Part shown: positions 25,617 through 34,841 of the stretch, piece by piece | How positions within the stretch are numbered: the stretch's first letter is position 1 | Layout: the number at the start of each line of letters is the position of its first letter | NCBI GenBank assembly: GCA_964018905.1 | Contig: CAXHRO010000013.1 | Span: 17,279-81,278, forward strand | Source of the DNA: JAAVFS01 sp964018905 | GTDB taxonomy: Bacteria; Bacteroidota; Bacteroidia; Bacteroidales; Muribaculaceae | DNA: 64,000 nt | Direction of reading: 5' to 3' | Position numbers and translations under genes: made by a program | The notes under the pieces: generated by a model | The model's input: the letters and a program-made list of their open reading frames with translations, nothing else | What the model was told of the DNA's origin: nothing | Databases searched by the model: none

Positions 25617-27281
25617 TCAGCAGAAACAGAGCACCAGCAACTGTGCTATCACTACGCGTGTGAACATTGCAAGTGGGTAGACCGTGGCGTATCCTACGGC
25701 CGGATTGTCTCCCGGCAGGGTGTCGCTGGCATAGTTGAGTGCCATGGGGTTGGCCATGGCTCCGCACAGTATGCCGCAGGTTGTCCCGAAGTCGAAGCGT
25801 GCCCATCTTAGGCATATGACGGCCATCAGCAATACCGGCAGGACGGTTATCACGAATCCGGCCGCGATCCATAGCAGTCCGTCGCCCCGCATTATCGATT
25901 CTACGAAATTAGCTCCTGCATCGAGTCCGAGACAGGCGAGATAAAGCGAGAGTCCGATTCCGCGTAACATGAGGTTGGCGCTTCGTGTCGTGTAGGTCAC
26001 AAGGTGGAATCGAGGGCCGAACCGTCCTATCAGCAGGCCTACGACAATCGGTCCGCCGGCCAGTCCGAGTTTTACCGGTACCGATATGCCCGGCAATGAT
26101 ATTGGAATGGAACCCAGCAGTAGTCCGAGCACTATGCCGATGAAGATGGCGGCGAGGTTGGGGTCGCGCAGTTTTGTGGTGGCATTGCCGAGTACTTTCT
26201 CTACCTTGTTTATCTGTCGCTCCTGTCCTACTACGGTAAGGCGGTCGCCGAGTTGCAATATGAGTCCGGGCTTGGCTAAAAGCAGTACGCCGCTGCGCAT
26301 CACGCGGGTGATGTTGACTCCATAGTCGTTGCGCAGTTTGAGTGTGCCGAGCTTGTGTCCGTTAAGTTCGGGGCGTGTGACGATGATGTGCCTTGAGGTG
26401 AGCGAGCTGTCTATCTTGTTCCAGTCTACGTCGCCGGTGTTCCAGTCACGGCTTTCGTGTTCGCCGAAGAGTACTGTTAGGGATTCGACATCGCGTGCTG
26501 TTGTTATGACGAGGATGCGGTCGCCCTGTTCGAGTATTGTCCCTGATGTGGGGATGCTGACATCGCCTCCCCTCCATAGTCTTGATATGACAAACTCATG
26601 TCCCGGTGATAGACGGGCCACATCGCATACACTGCGTCCGTATATGGCTGGATTGTGGATGACGAATGTCGCTATATATGTCTCGTCGTCGTCATCGTGC
26701 GGGTTGTCAACGATATCTGACTGACGCACGAAAATCCTGCGCACGATAACCATGGCGAGAATCACCCCCACGACACCGAGCGGATATGTGACTGCACAGC
26801 TAAGTGCCGCGCCGTTGGCCGACAGGCCTAACTGCTGCAGGGCCTGTTGGGCGGCTCCCAGGGCAGGGGTGTTGGTGGTGGCTCCGCTGACGATTCCTGT
26901 CATGTCGCCCATCGGTATGGCGAGCAGGCCGCTCAGGGCTATCGCCACGAGTGTGCCGGTGATGACGAGCAGGAATCCCATGAGATTGAGCCTGACACCC
27001 CCCTTGCGGAACGAACTGAAGAATCCCGGGCCTACTTTAAGTCCCAGTTCGTATACAAACAATACGAGGCCGAAGCTCTCGGCATACTTTAGCATCGACG
27101 GGTCGATTGACAGACCGAGGTGTCCGGCCAGGATTCCTGCAAAGAAAACCCATGTGACACCGAGTGAGATGCCGCATATGCGTATCTTGCCGAGCCCAAG
27201 CCCTACGGCTATTATGACAGACAGTACGATGACGGCCTGTACCGGCGAATGTTCTAACAGGATACTTTGAAACCAATCCAT
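25617..27281 (-). CDS. aspartate:alanine exchanger family transporter
   Basis: A 554-residue inner-membrane transporter of the AAE/YidE-YbjL family. Two blocks of about five helices (1-185 and 385-554) each carry a conserved motif: GLxxGP-type LGLKVGPGFFSSF in the first and LGLAGGPIVVGLLIGRFGP in the second. In between are two RCK_C (TrkA-C) ligand-binding domains with ILEQGDRILVI and ILQLGDRLTVVG. E. coli relatives move small dicarboxylates or amino acids; the substrate here is unknown. It begins 8 bases after sufS and is probably read from the suf operon. Confidence 0.9.
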   Translation of the reverse strand: MDWFQSILLEHSPVQAVIVLSVIIAVGLGLGKIRICGISLGVTWVFFAGILAGHLGLSIDPSMLKYAESFGLVLFVYELGLKVGPGFFSSFRKGGVRLNLMGFLLVITGTLVAIALSGLLAIPMGDMTGIVSGATTNTPALGAAQQALQQLGLSANGAALSCAVTYPLGVVGVILAMVIVRRIFVRQSDIVDNPHDDDDETYIATFVIHNPAIYGRSVCDVARLSPGHEFVISRLWRGGDVSIPTSGTILEQGDRILVITTARDVESLTVLFGEHESRDWNTGDVDWNKIDSSLTSRHIIVTRPELNGHKLGTLKLRNDYGVNITRVMRSGVLLLAKPGLILQLGDRLTVVGQERQINKVEKVLGNATTKLRDPNLAAIFIGIVLGLLLGSIPISLPGISVPVKLGLAGGPIVVGLLIGRFGPRFHLVTYTTRSANLMLRGIGLSLYLACLGLDAGANFVESIMRGDGLLWIAAGFVITVLPVLLMAVICLRWARFDFGTTCGILCGAMANPMALNYASDTLPGDNPAVGYATVYPLAMFTRVVIAQLLVLCFC

Positions 27282-27289
27282 ATTGTATA

Positions 27290-28501
27290 TTACTGGAGCA
27301 TTGGGGCTATGCGGTGCAGGGCGGCTATGAAGGCATCGACTTCCTCGCAGGTGTTGTAGGCGGCGAACGAGGCTCTTACAGTGCCTTCGATCCCTAAGGC
27401 TGTCATCAGCGGCTGGGCACAGTGGTGACCGGTGCGGACGGCGATGCCGAGTTTGTCAAGCAACATGCCGGTGTCGTAGTGGTGGGCGTTGCCTATGAGA
27501 AATGATATGACAGCGCTCTTGCCCGGGGCTGTGCCGAATATGCGCATACCGTCGATTTCCATCATACGGGCAGTGGCGTATTCAAGCAGTTGGTGCTCGT
27601 GGGCGGCGATGTTGTCCATCCCTGTCTCTTCGATAAAGTCAAGGGCTTTGTCGAAGGCGGCGATACCGACGAAGTCGGGTGTGCCGGCCTCGAACTTGAA
27701 CGGCAGTTCGGCGAATGTGGTTTTCTCAAAGCTTACATGTCCTATCATCTCGCCTCCTCCCTGGTAGGGTGGCATCTGTTGTAACAGGGATTTGCGTCCG
27801 TAGAGCACGCCAACGCCGGCGGGACCGTACATCTTGTGGGAGGAGAATACATAGAAGTCGGCGTCAAGGTCGCGCACGTCGATGCGCATGTGTGGCGTGG
27901 CCTGTGCTCCGTCCACGAGTACCGGAACACCATTCCTGTGGGCCTCGTCTATGATATCTTTGACCGGATTGACCGTGCCGAGGACGTTGCTCACATGAGA
28001 GACTGCGACCATGCGGGTGCGCTCGTTGAGCATCGACCTATATGCGTCCATGTTCAGCTCTCCGCGCTCGTTGATGGGGACGACTTTGATCGACAGTCGT
28101 TTGTTGCGTTGCAATAGTTGCCATGGCACGATGTTGGCGTGATGCTCCATGACGGTGAGGATGATCTCATCACCGTTCTCAAGGAAGTTGCCGTAGGATG
28201 ATGCCACGAGATTGATGGCCTCGGTTGTGCCTCGTGTGAAGATCACCTCCTCGGCCGACGCGGCGTTTATATAGCTGGCCACGTGGCGGCGTGTGTGCTC
28301 CTGCAGGTCGGTTGCCTCCTGTGATAGTGTATGCACTCCACGGTGTACATTAGCCTTTGTGTTGTAATACATATGCCTGATGGCTTCGACTACGCGCCCG
28401 GGTGTCTGTGACGTGGCTGTGTTGTCGAGGTATACCAGTGGGCGACCGTAGACCTTGCGGTCAAGAATGGGAAACTGTGAGCGTATGTTGTCGATATTCA
28501 T
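27290..28501 (-). CDS. sufS: cysteine desulfurase SufS
   Basis: A PLP enzyme of about 403 residues that removes sulfur from cysteine for Fe-S cluster assembly. It shows YLDNTATSQTP, HHANIVPWQ, VDGAQATPHM, the PLP lysine in SSHKMYGPAG and the catalytic cysteine in RTGHHCAQPLM, all as in class II SufS. The ORF opens at 28543, but MNIDNIRSQFPIL at 28501 is the family-like start. No sufE is adjacent. Confidence 0.95.
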   Translation of the reverse strand: MNIDNIRSQFPILDRKVYGRPLVYLDNTATSQTPGRVVEAIRHMYYNTKANVHRGVHTLSQEATDLQEHTRRHVASYINAASAEEVIFTRGTTEAINLVASSYGNFLENGDEIILTVMEHHANIVPWQLLQRNKRLSIKVVPINERGELNMDAYRSMLNERTRMVAVSHVSNVLGTVNPVKDIIDEAHRNGVPVLVDGAQATPHMRIDVRDLDADFYVFSSHKMYGPAGVGVLYGRKSLLQQMPPYQGGGEMIGHVSFEKTTFAELPFKFEAGTPDFVGIAAFDKALDFIEETGMDNIAAHEHQLLEYATARMMEIDGMRIFGTAPGKSAVISFLIGNAHHYDTGMLLDKLGIAVRTGHHCAQPLMTALGIEGTVRASFAAYNTCEEVDAFIAALHRIAPMLQ

Positions 28502-28509
28502 AAATAGGC

Positions 28510-28557
28510 TGGAATAGGCATTATGTACTGGAATAGGCGCCAACAGGCATCATGTAC
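28510..28557 (-). repeat. short tandem duplication before sufS
   Basis: Two related direct repeats lie between sufD and sufS. TGGAATAGGC followed by ATTATGTAC (28510-28528) recurs as TGGAATAGGC, ten extra bases, then ATCATGTAC (28529-28557). They lie just ahead of the sufS ribosome-binding region. Confidence 0.6.
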
Positions 28558-28583
28558 AATCGGGTGTATAGCCGCTTTGTCGG

Positions 28584-29948
28584 TTAGCGGGTGCAATCCT
28601 CATTCTTTGCACCGCAGTCGTTGCAGTGGGCATCGTAGCCGGCGAGGCGCCGTTCCACAAGGTGACGCAGGCGGTCGCGTACGGCTTCGACGCGTACCGT
28701 ATCTACAACCTCGGTCATGAATGCCTGCATCAGCATCATGCGGGCTTCTTCGCGGGGTATGCCGCGCGACTGCATGTAGAATAGGGCGCGATCGTCAAGT
28801 TGTCCGGTTGTGGCGCCGTGACTGCATTTGACGTCATCGTTGTATATGAGCAACTGGGGTTTGGTGTGCATGCGTGCGGCTCGGGATGCGAGAATGTTGC
28901 GGTCGGTCTGGCTGGCCTCTGTGAAGCGTGCGCCGGGTTCAACGACAATGCTTCCCTCGAATGCTCCTGTCGACCTGTCATCAAGCACATACTTGAACAG
29001 TTGCCGGCTGGTGGAGCGGCATGCCGCGTGGCGTACGTCGCTGCTGTTATCGATATGCTGTGTGCCTGAAGCGACAGCCATGCCGTCAAGGTGGCATTCG
29101 CATTCCTCGCCGATGATGTTTACCCGATACTCGTTGCGGGTAATTCCATTGTGGAGGGTCATACCGCCTATGGCCACATTTGAACGGTCATGCTGGGTTA
29201 CATAGACCTGATTGTATCGCGAATATGATGCATTCGTCTCTTCTATGTCGCAGATGTCGATACGCGAGTCGGCGCCGGCAATGATCTCGATCACCTGTGA
29301 AGTCAAGGTCTTGATGCCGGTGTTCATTGAGTGGTCGCATGTGAGTATGGAGAAGCTTGCCTCCTGTTCGGCGATCACAAGCATGCGTCGCATGGTGAGC
29401 ATCGGTACCGGTGAGCTGGAGAGTGTCACTATCTGTATGGGACGTTCGAGTCTGACGCCGCGGTCGACGTGTATGTAAACGCCATCCTGGGTAAGCAGGG
29501 TATTCAGAGCAGTGCCGGCCGAGTCGAGGTCGGCGGCCGAGCCGTAGTGGCGCGATATCGTCTCGGGATATTGCTGTGCGGCCTGTGCGAGCGACATGAC
29601 GGTCACACCCTCGGGCAGGTTCTTGAGCAGAGTCGATGTGGGCACAAAGCGGTCATTGACGACCACGGCGAGCAAGGTGCTGACATTGGGTACTCCACAT
29701 TTGAAAGCTGAGGCGATATCGCATGGCAGTGCCAGGCGAGTGAGGTTAATGCCATAGTCGGGGCCGAACATTTCATCGATCGAGGTCTTCTCAAATCCTT
29801 CAGCGCCACGATGTGGCAACTGTTTCCCTTCCAGGGCCTCGCGGGCCTTGGGACGCAGGGCGTTGAGCGGCTTGGCACAACTGTCCTCAATTGCTTGCCG
29901 CTGGCTGTCGTATAGGTCAAGATACTGTTGCAGAGCTCCCATGGTCAC
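28584..29948 (-). CDS. sufD: Fe-S assembly scaffold subunit SufD
   Basis: A 454-residue SufB/SufD-family protein, part of the SufBC2D scaffold on which Fe-S clusters form. The C-terminal beta-helix core (about 135-400) is diagnostic: RGVRLERPIQIV, then EECECHLDGMA and KCSHGATTGQLDDRALFYMQSRGIP. The N-terminus is helical. The GTG at 29948 overlaps the sufC stop by 4 bases, and an ATG two codons later (29942) is an equally good start. Confidence 0.93.
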   Translation of the reverse strand: MTMGALQQYLDLYDSQRQAIEDSCAKPLNALRPKAREALEGKQLPHRGAEGFEKTSIDEMFGPDYGINLTRLALPCDIASAFKCGVPNVSTLLAVVVNDRFVPTSTLLKNLPEGVTVMSLAQAAQQYPETISRHYGSAADLDSAGTALNTLLTQDGVYIHVDRGVRLERPIQIVTLSSSPVPMLTMRRMLVIAEQEASFSILTCDHSMNTGIKTLTSQVIEIIAGADSRIDICDIEETNASYSRYNQVYVTQHDRSNVAIGGMTLHNGITRNEYRVNIIGEECECHLDGMAVASGTQHIDNSSDVRHAACRSTSRQLFKYVLDDRSTGAFEGSIVVEPGARFTEASQTDRNILASRAARMHTKPQLLIYNDDVKCSHGATTGQLDDRALFYMQSRGIPREEARMMLMQAFMTEVVDTVRVEAVRDRLRHLVERRLAGYDAHCNDCGAKNEDCTR

Positions 29949-30721
29949 TTTCCCTCCTCCTCGTTGTCTACCTGGTTCTTGATCCAGTCATAGCCTTTCT
30001 CTTCAAGCTCAATGGCGAGTTCGGGGCCTCCGGTGTAGACGATACGCCCCTTGTAGAGGATGTGAACCACATCGGGCTTGATATAGTCGAGCAGGCGCTG
30101 GTAGTGTGTGATGACGATGGTGGCGTTGTCGGGGGTCTTGAACCGGTTGACACCTTCGGCTACGACACGAAGGGCGTCTATGTCAAGTCCGCTGTCGGTC
30201 TCGTCGAGGATCGACAGGCATGGCTCGAGGACGGCCATCTGGAAAATTTCGTTACGTTTTTTCTCTCCGCCCGAAAAACCCTCGTTTACCGAGCGCGATG
30301 CGAGCTTGTTGTCCAGTTCCACTACTGCGCGTTTTTCACGCATGAGTTTGAGAAACTCATTGGCCGGCATCGGTGGCTGGTCCAGATATTTGCGCTTGGC
30401 GTTGATGGCTGCGCGCATGAAGTTGACCATCGATACACCGGGAATTTCAACCGGGTACTGGAACGAGAGGAACAATCCTTCGTGGCTACGGTCTTCGGGT
30501 GACAGGGACAGCAGGTCGATGCCGTGGAAGATAGCCTCGCCGGCGGTGACGTTAAACGTCGGGTTGCCGGCAAGAACCGATGACAGGGTGCTTTTGCCCG
30601 ATCCGTTGGGGCCCATGATGGCATGAACCTCGCCACGGTTGATCGTGAGATTGATACCTTTGAGTATTTCTTTATCGCCTATGGAGGCGTGCAGGTCGGT
30701 GACCTTAAGTAATTCGTTCAT
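29945..30721 (-). CDS. sufC: Fe-S assembly ATPase SufC
   Basis: The ABC-type ATPase of SufBC2D, about 258 residues. Walker A is GPNGSGKST, the signature is FSGGEKKRNEI, and Walker B is CLSILDETDSGLDID. ATP binding by two SufC subunits opens the SufB-SufD interface. MNELLKVTDLHASIGDKEIL at 30721 is chosen over the ORF start at 30748 because it matches family starts. Confidence 0.96.
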   Translation of the reverse strand: MNELLKVTDLHASIGDKEILKGINLTINRGEVHAIMGPNGSGKSTLSSVLAGNPTFNVTAGEAIFHGIDLLSLSPEDRSHEGLFLSFQYPVEIPGVSMVNFMRAAINAKRKYLDQPPMPANEFLKLMREKRAVVELDNKLASRSVNEGFSGGEKKRNEIFQMAVLEPCLSILDETDSGLDIDALRVVAEGVNRFKTPDNATIVITHYQRLLDYIKPDVVHILYKGRIVYTGGPELAIELEEKGYDWIKNQVDNEEEGK

Positions 30722-30809
30722 TGTGGGTATATATGATGGTGTAGGCACCGGTAAACAATATATGTGGCGTTAACAGGTATGATCTGTTTACGGTCGGATG
30801 GCCGGGGTG

Positions 30810-32267
30810 TTATCCTACGCTGCCCTCCAAGGTTATGGCGAGCAGACGCTGGGCTTCTACGGCAAACTCCATCGGGAGTTTGTTCATGACCTCCTTGGCA
30901 TAGCCGTTGACTATCAGTCCGACGGCCTCTTCGGTGGGAATTCCGCGCTGGTTGCAATAGAACAATTGGTCTTCCGAGATCTTGGAGGTTGTGGCTTCGT
31001 GTTCGACCACGGCGGTGTCGTTCATGACATCGACATACGGGAATGTGTGTGCCCCGCAGTGAGAGCCTAAGAGCAGTGAGTCACACTGGGTGTAGTTGCG
31101 GCATCCTGTGGCGTCGGGAGCTACCTTTACGAGTCCGCGGTAGGAGTTCTCGCTGTAGCCGGCCGATATGCCCTTTGATACGATTGTCGAGGATGTGTCG
31201 GGGGCGAGATGTATCATCTTGGTGCCGGTATCGGCCTGCTGGTGATGGCGGGTCACTGCCACCGAGTAGAACTCGCCTCGGGCACCGCGTCCGGCCAGCA
31301 CACAGCTGGGATATTTCCAGGTAATGGCCGAGCCTGTCTCTACCTGTGTCCATGACAGCTTGGAGTCGACGCCGCGACATAATCCGCGCTTTGTCACGAA
31401 GTTGTACACGCCGCCGCGACCTTCGGCATCTCCTGCCCACCAGTTTTGTACGGTCGAGTATTTTACTTCGGCACGGTCTTCGACTATGATCTCTACGATG
31501 GCGGCGTGAAGCTGGTTCTCGTCGCGCATAGGGGCTGTGCATCCCTCGAGGTAGCTGACGTACGCATCATCGTCGGCGACAATGAGCGTGCGTTCGAACT
31601 GTCCTGTTCCGCTGGCGTTTATACGGAAGTAGGTCGACAGTTCCATGGGGCATCTCACACCCTTGGGGATGTATACGAATGAGCCGTCGCTGAATACGGC
31701 CGAGTTGAGGGCCGCATAGAAGTTGTCCTTGTATCCCACGACCTTGCCCAAATATTTCTGAACCAGCTCGGGGTGCTCTTTGACAGCCTCTGAGAACGAG
31801 CAGAATATGATTCCCAGCTCGGCAAGTTTCTCCCGATGGGTGGTCTTGACCGATACCGAGTCCATCACGGCGTCGACAGCCATGCCGCTGAGCTGTTTCT
31901 GTTCTTCGAGGGGAATGCCGAGGCGGTCGAATGTCTTGAGCAGCTCGGGATCGACTTCGTCAAGACTTTTGGGCCCCTCCTTGGCGCGTGGGGCGGCGTA
32001 GTAGCTTATAGCCTGGAAGTCTATTTCGGGTATGTTGAGGTGTGCCCATTGTGGGGGTGTCATTGTTAACCAATGGCGGAATGCCTTAAGCCTGAAGTCC
32101 AGAAGCCACTGCGGCTCTCCCTTTTTGGCCGAAATCAGCCGCACGACCTCTTCGTTGAGGCCACGGGCTATCTTGTCGGTGTCGATGTCGCTGGTGAAAC
32201 CATATTTGTATTCACCTCCGGTAACATCTCCGATTATATCGTTGTTGTCGTTGTTGTCGCGTTCCAT
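30810..32267 (-). CDS. sufB: Fe-S assembly scaffold subunit SufB
   Basis: A protein of about 485 residues, the subunit on which the cluster is built. It shows YKYGFTSDIDTDKIARGL, WLLDFRLKAFRHW, SDGSFVYIPKGVRCPMELST, YLEGCTAPMRDENQLHAA and the C-terminal block HEATTSKISEDQLFYCNQRG. The invariant C-terminal Cys region (GCRNYTQCDSLLLG) is present. The ORF opens at 32333, but METs nearer the conserved block exist; 32267 (MERDNNDNND) is preferred. Follows cvpA. Confidence 0.95.
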   Translation of the reverse strand: MERDNNDNNDIIGDVTGGEYKYGFTSDIDTDKIARGLNEEVVRLISAKKGEPQWLLDFRLKAFRHWLTMTPPQWAHLNIPEIDFQAISYYAAPRAKEGPKSLDEVDPELLKTFDRLGIPLEEQKQLSGMAVDAVMDSVSVKTTHREKLAELGIIFCSFSEAVKEHPELVQKYLGKVVGYKDNFYAALNSAVFSDGSFVYIPKGVRCPMELSTYFRINASGTGQFERTLIVADDDAYVSYLEGCTAPMRDENQLHAAIVEIIVEDRAEVKYSTVQNWWAGDAEGRGGVYNFVTKRGLCRGVDSKLSWTQVETGSAITWKYPSCVLAGRGARGEFYSVAVTRHHQQADTGTKMIHLAPDTSSTIVSKGISAGYSENSYRGLVKVAPDATGCRNYTQCDSLLLGSHCGAHTFPYVDVMNDTAVVEHEATTSKISEDQLFYCNQRGIPTEEAVGLIVNGYAKEVMNKLPMEFAVEAQRLLAITLEGSVG

Positions 32268-32316
32268 GTCGTAGGAGTATAACAATCGGGCTGTTGTATA
32301 GGTTGTGTCGTTGCTG

Positions 32317-32835
32317 TCAGTCGTGGCTTTCAAACAGTGCCTGGGCGGTCTCTGTTCCCAGAACGGCGGGGGCTATGTCCATGACCACATCGGCGGCACG
32401 TCCGTTGCCCAGTGTCGAAGAGGCTGTTATGTCAATGCCGGGGCGCAGTATCTGCCATATGTTGAGGAGTATGCTCAGAACAAGAAACCACTCGAACAGA
32501 CAGAATATCACTCCCAGAACCTTATCGACCAGCGAGAGCTTGATGGCGGTCGTGACGGTCTTTATGATACGGGCTACGAGTTTGGCGCTGATGAATCCCA
32601 GTAGAAATAGTATTACGTTGGCAATCACGCTGTTGACGTATCCTATGTCGATGGAGTCTGATCCACCGGTGGCGCCTCCGAGCACATCGGTGAGCCAGGG
32701 GCCGAAGAGGCGGCAGGCCAGGATGCCGAGCAGGATGCCGGCGAGCGAGCCGATCTGGACGATAACGCCTTTCCAGTATCCGTAGATGACTGCCCCGATG
32801 AAAACTATGATTATGATAATATCGATTGCACTCAT
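32317..32835 (-). CDS. CvpA family membrane protein
   Basis: A protein of about 172 residues with four hydrophobic segments, beginning MSAIDIIIIIVFIGAVIYGYWKG. The G-x-x-x-G-x-x pattern of helices 1-2 and the SLVDKVLGVIFCLFEW block near residues 100-120 match CvpA. Some CvpA proteins are needed for colicin V production or envelope stress tolerance; the mechanism is unclear. It is the promoter-proximal gene of the suf transcript. The start at 32835 is fixed by the promoter at 32863-32894. Confidence 0.88.
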   Translation of the reverse strand: MSAIDIIIIIVFIGAVIYGYWKGVIVQIGSLAGILLGILACRLFGPWLTDVLGGATGGSDSIDIGYVNSVIANVILFLLGFISAKLVARIIKTVTTAIKLSLVDKVLGVIFCLFEWFLVLSILLNIWQILRPGIDITASSTLGNGRAADVVMDIAPAVLGTETAQALFESHD

Positions 32836-32862
32836 TATTTTAGGAATAGAGTTAAGCGACTG

Positions 32863-32894
32863 CAAAAGTAGCAATAATCCGTCAAACCACCAAA
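32863..32894 (-). promoter_or_regulatory. cvpA-suf operon promoter
   Basis: The -7 box TACTTTTG (32870-32863) and the -33 element TTTG (32894-32891) are separated by exactly 20 bases on the minus strand. Confidence 0.72.
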
Positions 32895-32914
32895 CTTCAA
32901 CCAGATGTCGCTCC

Positions 32915-32935
32915 TCAGTACTGACTCAGTACTGA
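32915..32935. promoter_or_regulatory. tandem 10-bp palindromes upstream of suf promoter
   Basis: TCAGTACTGA, itself a perfect palindrome, occurs twice (32915-32924 and 32926-32935) with one base between. The centre lies about 30 bases upstream of the -33 element of the suf promoter, a position suited to an activator or repressor. It could instead form a hairpin in the transcript of the upstream gene. Confidence 0.5.
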
Positions 32936-32989
32936 CGCGATGTTAAATTGACGAACCGATATTATGCTAAACTTGTGATATACTCTATC

Positions 32990-33004
32990 CCACGGTGAAC
33001 GTGG
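32990..33004. terminator. weak hairpin after the T9SS-sorted gene
   Basis: CCACG and CGTGG form a 5-bp stem with a 5-base loop, 25 bases beyond the stop at 33029. No T-run follows on the minus strand. Confidence 0.25.
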
Positions 33005-33028
33005 AACGGTAGGTTGGTGTCTCGAAAC

Positions 33029-34033
33029 TCAAGGAACCACAAACTTTCTCACTACCGCCTGTCCTGCCGACGGTATCACCTGTATCAAATACTCTCCTCG
33101 GGGCATTGTCGATGTGTAAATCCGGTCTCCTGACTTCGCCCCTCCTTCGTAGTAAGTGCGCCCCAATACGTCGGTTATGACAACCTCGACTGTAACACTC
33201 TCGTTGCCCCGTATCTCTATTCTCTCTCCTCCTATCAATAAGTCAATCGTATTTATAATATCATCAATAGTGTCTCCACCATCCATTTGGCCCTTGTCTT
33301 TGCTCCCGAGCAATAGATTTCGCTTAATTCTCTCCATCTCGGCCGTTGGTGTACCGGTCATCACCCAGGCCATGCTGTCACGCGACACGGTCAGACCGTC
33401 TCGCACAGTCTCATTCACGCGCTTGAAGGCCTGGGGAAATTCCATATAGGGAGCCATGATACGGTAGCTGTCGACCGTCGAAGTGTATATCAGTGAGTCG
33501 GATATCTGTCTGAAGTCGACCAGGCTGTCGGCCGTCACATACCAGCGCATCGTCACAACATCATGTAATAAGGTCGCATCCGCTATCGAGTCACCCGATG
33601 GCCCTACAAGCATTCCTTTGATAGTCGGCATAACAGTTGAATGCCCTTCACCAACTACAAACCGTGATTGGTGGATACGCCCCTCGAGACAGAACGTACC
33701 CGATCCACTTGATCCATCGGGAATGCCGCGTAATATTCCGGGTGAAAAGAACACGCGATACGCACGCGTCTCGGCGCCGGTCTGGAGCACCGAATCTCCC
33801 TCGGTAGTCCTGAAATCAAAGCGCTCGAGTGGCGACCATACCCTGTCAGACGTCCCGGTATCAACCCTATAATCAACCTCATGTCCCATCGGCTCGAAGT
33901 TCATTAAATTCCATATTCGGCCCTCAACAGGTATGTCAACAACACGCTGTACCGTGTACTCTGTACGCCCCCGGGCTCCAAATTCCACCCAGACACAGAA
34001 TATCAAAACGGCAAACGTTTTATATATAGTCAT
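33029..34033 (-). CDS. secreted protein with type IX sorting domain
   Basis: An otherwise unrecognised protein of about 334 residues. It has an N-terminal hydrophobic signal (MTIYKTFAVLIFCVWV), a long region of unknown fold, and a C-terminal Por-secretion-type domain (about 262-334): EIRGNESVTVEVVITDVLGR, YYEGG, then MPRGEYLIQVI and VVRKFVVP at the end. Such domains send proteins through the type IX system to the cell surface. It follows the chimeric immunity-like gene by 16 bases. A broken relative of its C-terminus lies at 60035-60133. MTIYKTF at 34033 is the preferred start. Confidence 0.82.
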   Translation of the reverse strand: MTIYKTFAVLIFCVWVEFGARGRTEYTVQRVVDIPVEGRIWNLMNFEPMGHEVDYRVDTGTSDRVWSPLERFDFRTTEGDSVLQTGAETRAYRVFFSPGILRGIPDGSSGSGTFCLEGRIHQSRFVVGEGHSTVMPTIKGMLVGPSGDSIADATLLHDVVTMRWYVTADSLVDFRQISDSLIYTSTVDSYRIMAPYMEFPQAFKRVNETVRDGLTVSRDSMAWVMTGTPTAEMERIKRNLLLGSKDKGQMDGGDTIDDIINTIDLLIGGERIEIRGNESVTVEVVITDVLGRTYYEGGAKSGDRIYTSTMPRGEYLIQVIPSAGQAVVRKFVVP

Positions 34034-34049
34034 ATTGGTATATAAACGG

Positions 34050-34835
34050 TTATTCCAAGGCATATATTGGATTATTATTATCGTAAAATGTCAGTGTTTT
34101 GTCCAGCTCATATATTGCCACGTCGGTTGATTGCACGACCGAGCCAAGGCTGTCGACCACGGCGCGAATGTTCCCCTGGTAGTCGGTGATATAGGTCGTA
34201 TGATTGCTGATTTTTAAAGTATTGATATCAGTAATTGCTCCGTTTGATATTATAATGCGACTTAGATAGCGTATTGGATCTCCATCATGAATCTTCACTA
34301 TAGATAGACTGTCATGTGATTTTCTAAGTCTTTCTAAATCCCACTTCCGTAGTAGATTGACAAACAACTTAGAACTCGAATTATTAAATAGGTTCTTGTT
34401 GCGGTATAATCTCTGCATGTCAAAGCTAAATACAGTGTCGATATTTGATATTATGAAAGTGCTTTCTCCCGAAACAGGAGAATATATGTTTTCATTTAAT
34501 ATTGTATCATTATACCAGTTATACTTTAGAGAATCAAAGACTTCAGTGCCAATGTATTTTGAATAGGGCTTGTTATCATGGTCGTATTTTATAGAAAATA
34601 GCAATGGATAGTATTTATTAGACGTATCGATTTTATAATTACTGTCATTGATGTGGTAATTGTTTATCATTGACCATAAGCCAGGATTTAGTTTATAATT
34701 ATAGCAGAGCGATCCATTGTAGGATGGTAAATACATCTTTACATTGTCATATACCGTATGAGTATTCGACATACTGGGTATCGATAAACAACCATATATA
34801 AAAAAAGCGATTAAAAGTTCCAGTAATTGTTTCAT
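34050..34835 (-). CDS. putative immunity lipoprotein fused to RHS remnant
   Basis: A 261-residue protein. A hydrophobic signal ends at IYGC (Cys16), so it is probably a lipoprotein. Residues about 25-205 are Tyr/Asn-rich, unlike any family I know. The last 46 or so residues (YITDYQGNIRAVVDSLG, then DKTLTFYDNNNPI) copy two separated parts of the neighbouring RHS protein, with the core between them missing. It starts 6 bases after the RHS gene, the usual place for an immunity gene. The immunity role is inferred from position only. Confidence 0.65.
   Translation of the reverse strand: MKQLLELLIAFFIYGCLSIPSMSNTHTVYDNVKMYLPSYNGSLCYNYKLNPGLWSMINNYHINDSNYKIDTSNKYYPLLFSIKYDHDNKPYSKYIGTEVFDSLKYNWYNDTILNENIYSPVSGESTFIISNIDTVFSFDMQRLYRNKNLFNNSSSKLFVNLLRKWDLERLRKSHDSLSIVKIHDGDPIRYLSRIIISNGAITDINTLKISNHTTYITDYQGNIRAVVDSLGSVVQSTDVAIYELDKTLTFYDNNNPIYALE
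34084..34186 (-). repeat. RHS-derived direct repeats, displaced copy
   Basis: 34143-34186 matches 35739-35782 at all but one of 44 bases, and 34084-34102 is identical to 35405-35423. In the RHS gene these segments are about 315 bases apart; here they are 40 apart. The intervening RHS core is therefore deleted. Confidence 0.85.
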
Positions 34836-34841
34836 TTTGTT

